This document shows, one piece after another, positions 5,703 through 6,248 of a stretch of 6,248 nt of DNA. The notes beneath the pieces are model-generated. The model worked only from the letters and a program-made list of their open reading frames with translations. It did no database searches and was not told the DNA's origin. Both the position numbers and the translations under genes were made by a program. Position 1 is the first letter of the stretch. Every line of letters starts with the position of its first letter. Where the stretch lies: assembly GCA_002413305.1 (NCBI GenBank), contig DHWS01000015.1:1-6248 (forward strand), given 5' to 3'. This stretch comes from Actinobacteria bacterium UBA5176 (GTDB taxonomy: Bacteria; Actinomycetota; UBA4738).

Positions 5703-6248
5703 TTAGAGCCAGCTCTGCTCGTTCAAGACGTTGCGCAACCGCAAGGTGCGATGGAGCCCGGTCAGCCGGAGCGTTCCGCGGAACCACCACAGCACGCCGA
5801 GATACAGCACGCTGGCCACGGCCCCGTATCCCAAGAACGCCGGGATGGACGCGCCCACGATCAGTCGGGTAGCGAGCCCCAGGCCACCGAAGATGACAGC
5901 CGAGGAGACGAACACGATCGGGTATCCCCGCCCGAACGGCTGGAGCTTCATCCAGAAGCGGACCTGCAGGATGGAGAGGAGGTTGATCAATACGATGCTC
6001 GCGGCCCAGGCGATGGCGGCGCCGTTGATCCCGTACCGCGGGATGAGGAGCAGGTTCAGGCCCACGTTCGCCACCAGAGCCACGGCGGCGTCGATCATGT
6101 TCCACGAGCTCTTTCCGCCCATGAGCAGCACGGCAGTGACCGGGCCGACGCCGGTGCTGAACAGCACGGCGGCCGAGAGGATGACCAGAGCGCTCGAACC
6201 GTTGACGTAGGTGTGGCCGAACACGCGGAGCAAGACGGGGGCGAACGT
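5703..6248 (-). CDS. Wzx/MOP-type polysaccharide flippase, C-terminal part (5' end outside window)
   Basis: Read leftward, the frame is open from the window's right edge to a TAA at 5703-5705, giving the last 181 residues of a membrane protein. An in-frame TTG at 6233 is internal, because coding continues upstream with the same character. Seen: about five hydrophobic segments, near visible residues 18-43, 52-70, 75-96, 110-132 and 137-156. The stretch around NVGLNLLLIPRYGINGAAIA (61-80) is the N..LN..LIP.YG..GAA pattern found in O-antigen and exopolysaccharide transporters of the MOP/PST superfamily. GVGPVTAVLLMGGKSSWN (33-50) matches the loop and helix before it. The tail ends in a short basic cytoplasmic stretch. 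Such proteins flip undecaprenyl-linked repeat units outward for Wzy-type polymerisation. The gene faces the other way from the neighbouring glycosyltransferase with no clear terminator between them. MurJ-like relatives are less likely given the locus. Confidence 0.85.
   Translation of the reverse strand, partial: TFAPVLLRVFGHTYVNGSSALVILSAAVLFSTGVGPVTAVLLMGGKSSWNMIDAAVALVANVGLNLLLIPRYGINGAAIAWAASIVLINLLSILQVRFWMKLQPFGRGYPIVFVSSAVIFGGLGLATRLIVGASIPAFLGYGAVASVLYLGVLWWFRGTLRLTGLHRTLRLRNVLNEQSWL

Noticed and set aside
5705..5716. Inverted repeat AGAGC-CA-GCTCT at the flippase stop
   Set aside because: Five-base stem with a two-base loop and no T-run; too small for a terminator and mostly within coding sequence.

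Overview
The window is GC-rich, with GC-dominated third codon positions, GTG starts alongside ATG, and purine-rich Shine-Dalgarno sites. This fits an actinobacterial-type chromosome, but nothing here fixes the lineage and other high-GC phyla remain possible. It is densely coding: seven protein genes, no gene-free stretch over about 125 bases, and no sign of tRNA, rRNA, CRISPR or mobile elements.

Layout: (1) bases 1-512, minus strand: N-terminal half of a GT4-type glycosyltransferase whose 3' end lies outside the window. (2) 513-637: divergent intergenic region with a candidate extended -10 promoter reading right. (3) 638-1180, plus: RmlC-type dTDP-sugar 3,5-epimerase family protein with a changed active-site region. 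(4) 1221-2429, plus: predicted lipoprotein with a GH5-type glycoside hydrolase domain. (5) 2430-2538: gap with a candidate promoter. (6) 2539-3657, plus: extended SDR NDP-sugar epimerase/dehydratase of unknown substrate. (7) 3660-4538, plus: RmlD-type dTDP-4-dehydrorhamnose reductase, two bases after the SDR. (8) 4535-5668, plus: DUF1972/GT4 glycosyltransferase, the family of rhamnosyltransferases such as WchF, overlapping the reductase by four bases. (9) 5703-6248, minus: C-terminal part of a Wzx/MOP-type polysaccharide flippase whose 5' end lies outside the window.

Together this is the middle of a surface-polysaccharide (exopolysaccharide, capsule or O-antigen-like) locus. The RmlC-like, SDR and RmlD-like proteins would make one or more activated deoxysugars, probably dTDP-L-rhamnose or a relative. 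The two glycosyltransferases would add sugars to a lipid-linked repeat unit, the flippase would move that unit across the membrane, and the GH5 lipoprotein would act on glycan outside the membrane. No rmlA (glucose-1-phosphate thymidylyltransferase), rmlB (4,6-dehydratase), polymerase or priming transferase is seen, so those must be encoded elsewhere. The most interesting points are the non-standard RmlC-like enzyme, the GH5 lipoprotein placed among sugar-nucleotide genes, and the uncharacterised SDR coupled to rmlD. I do not see evidence of a wholly new system.
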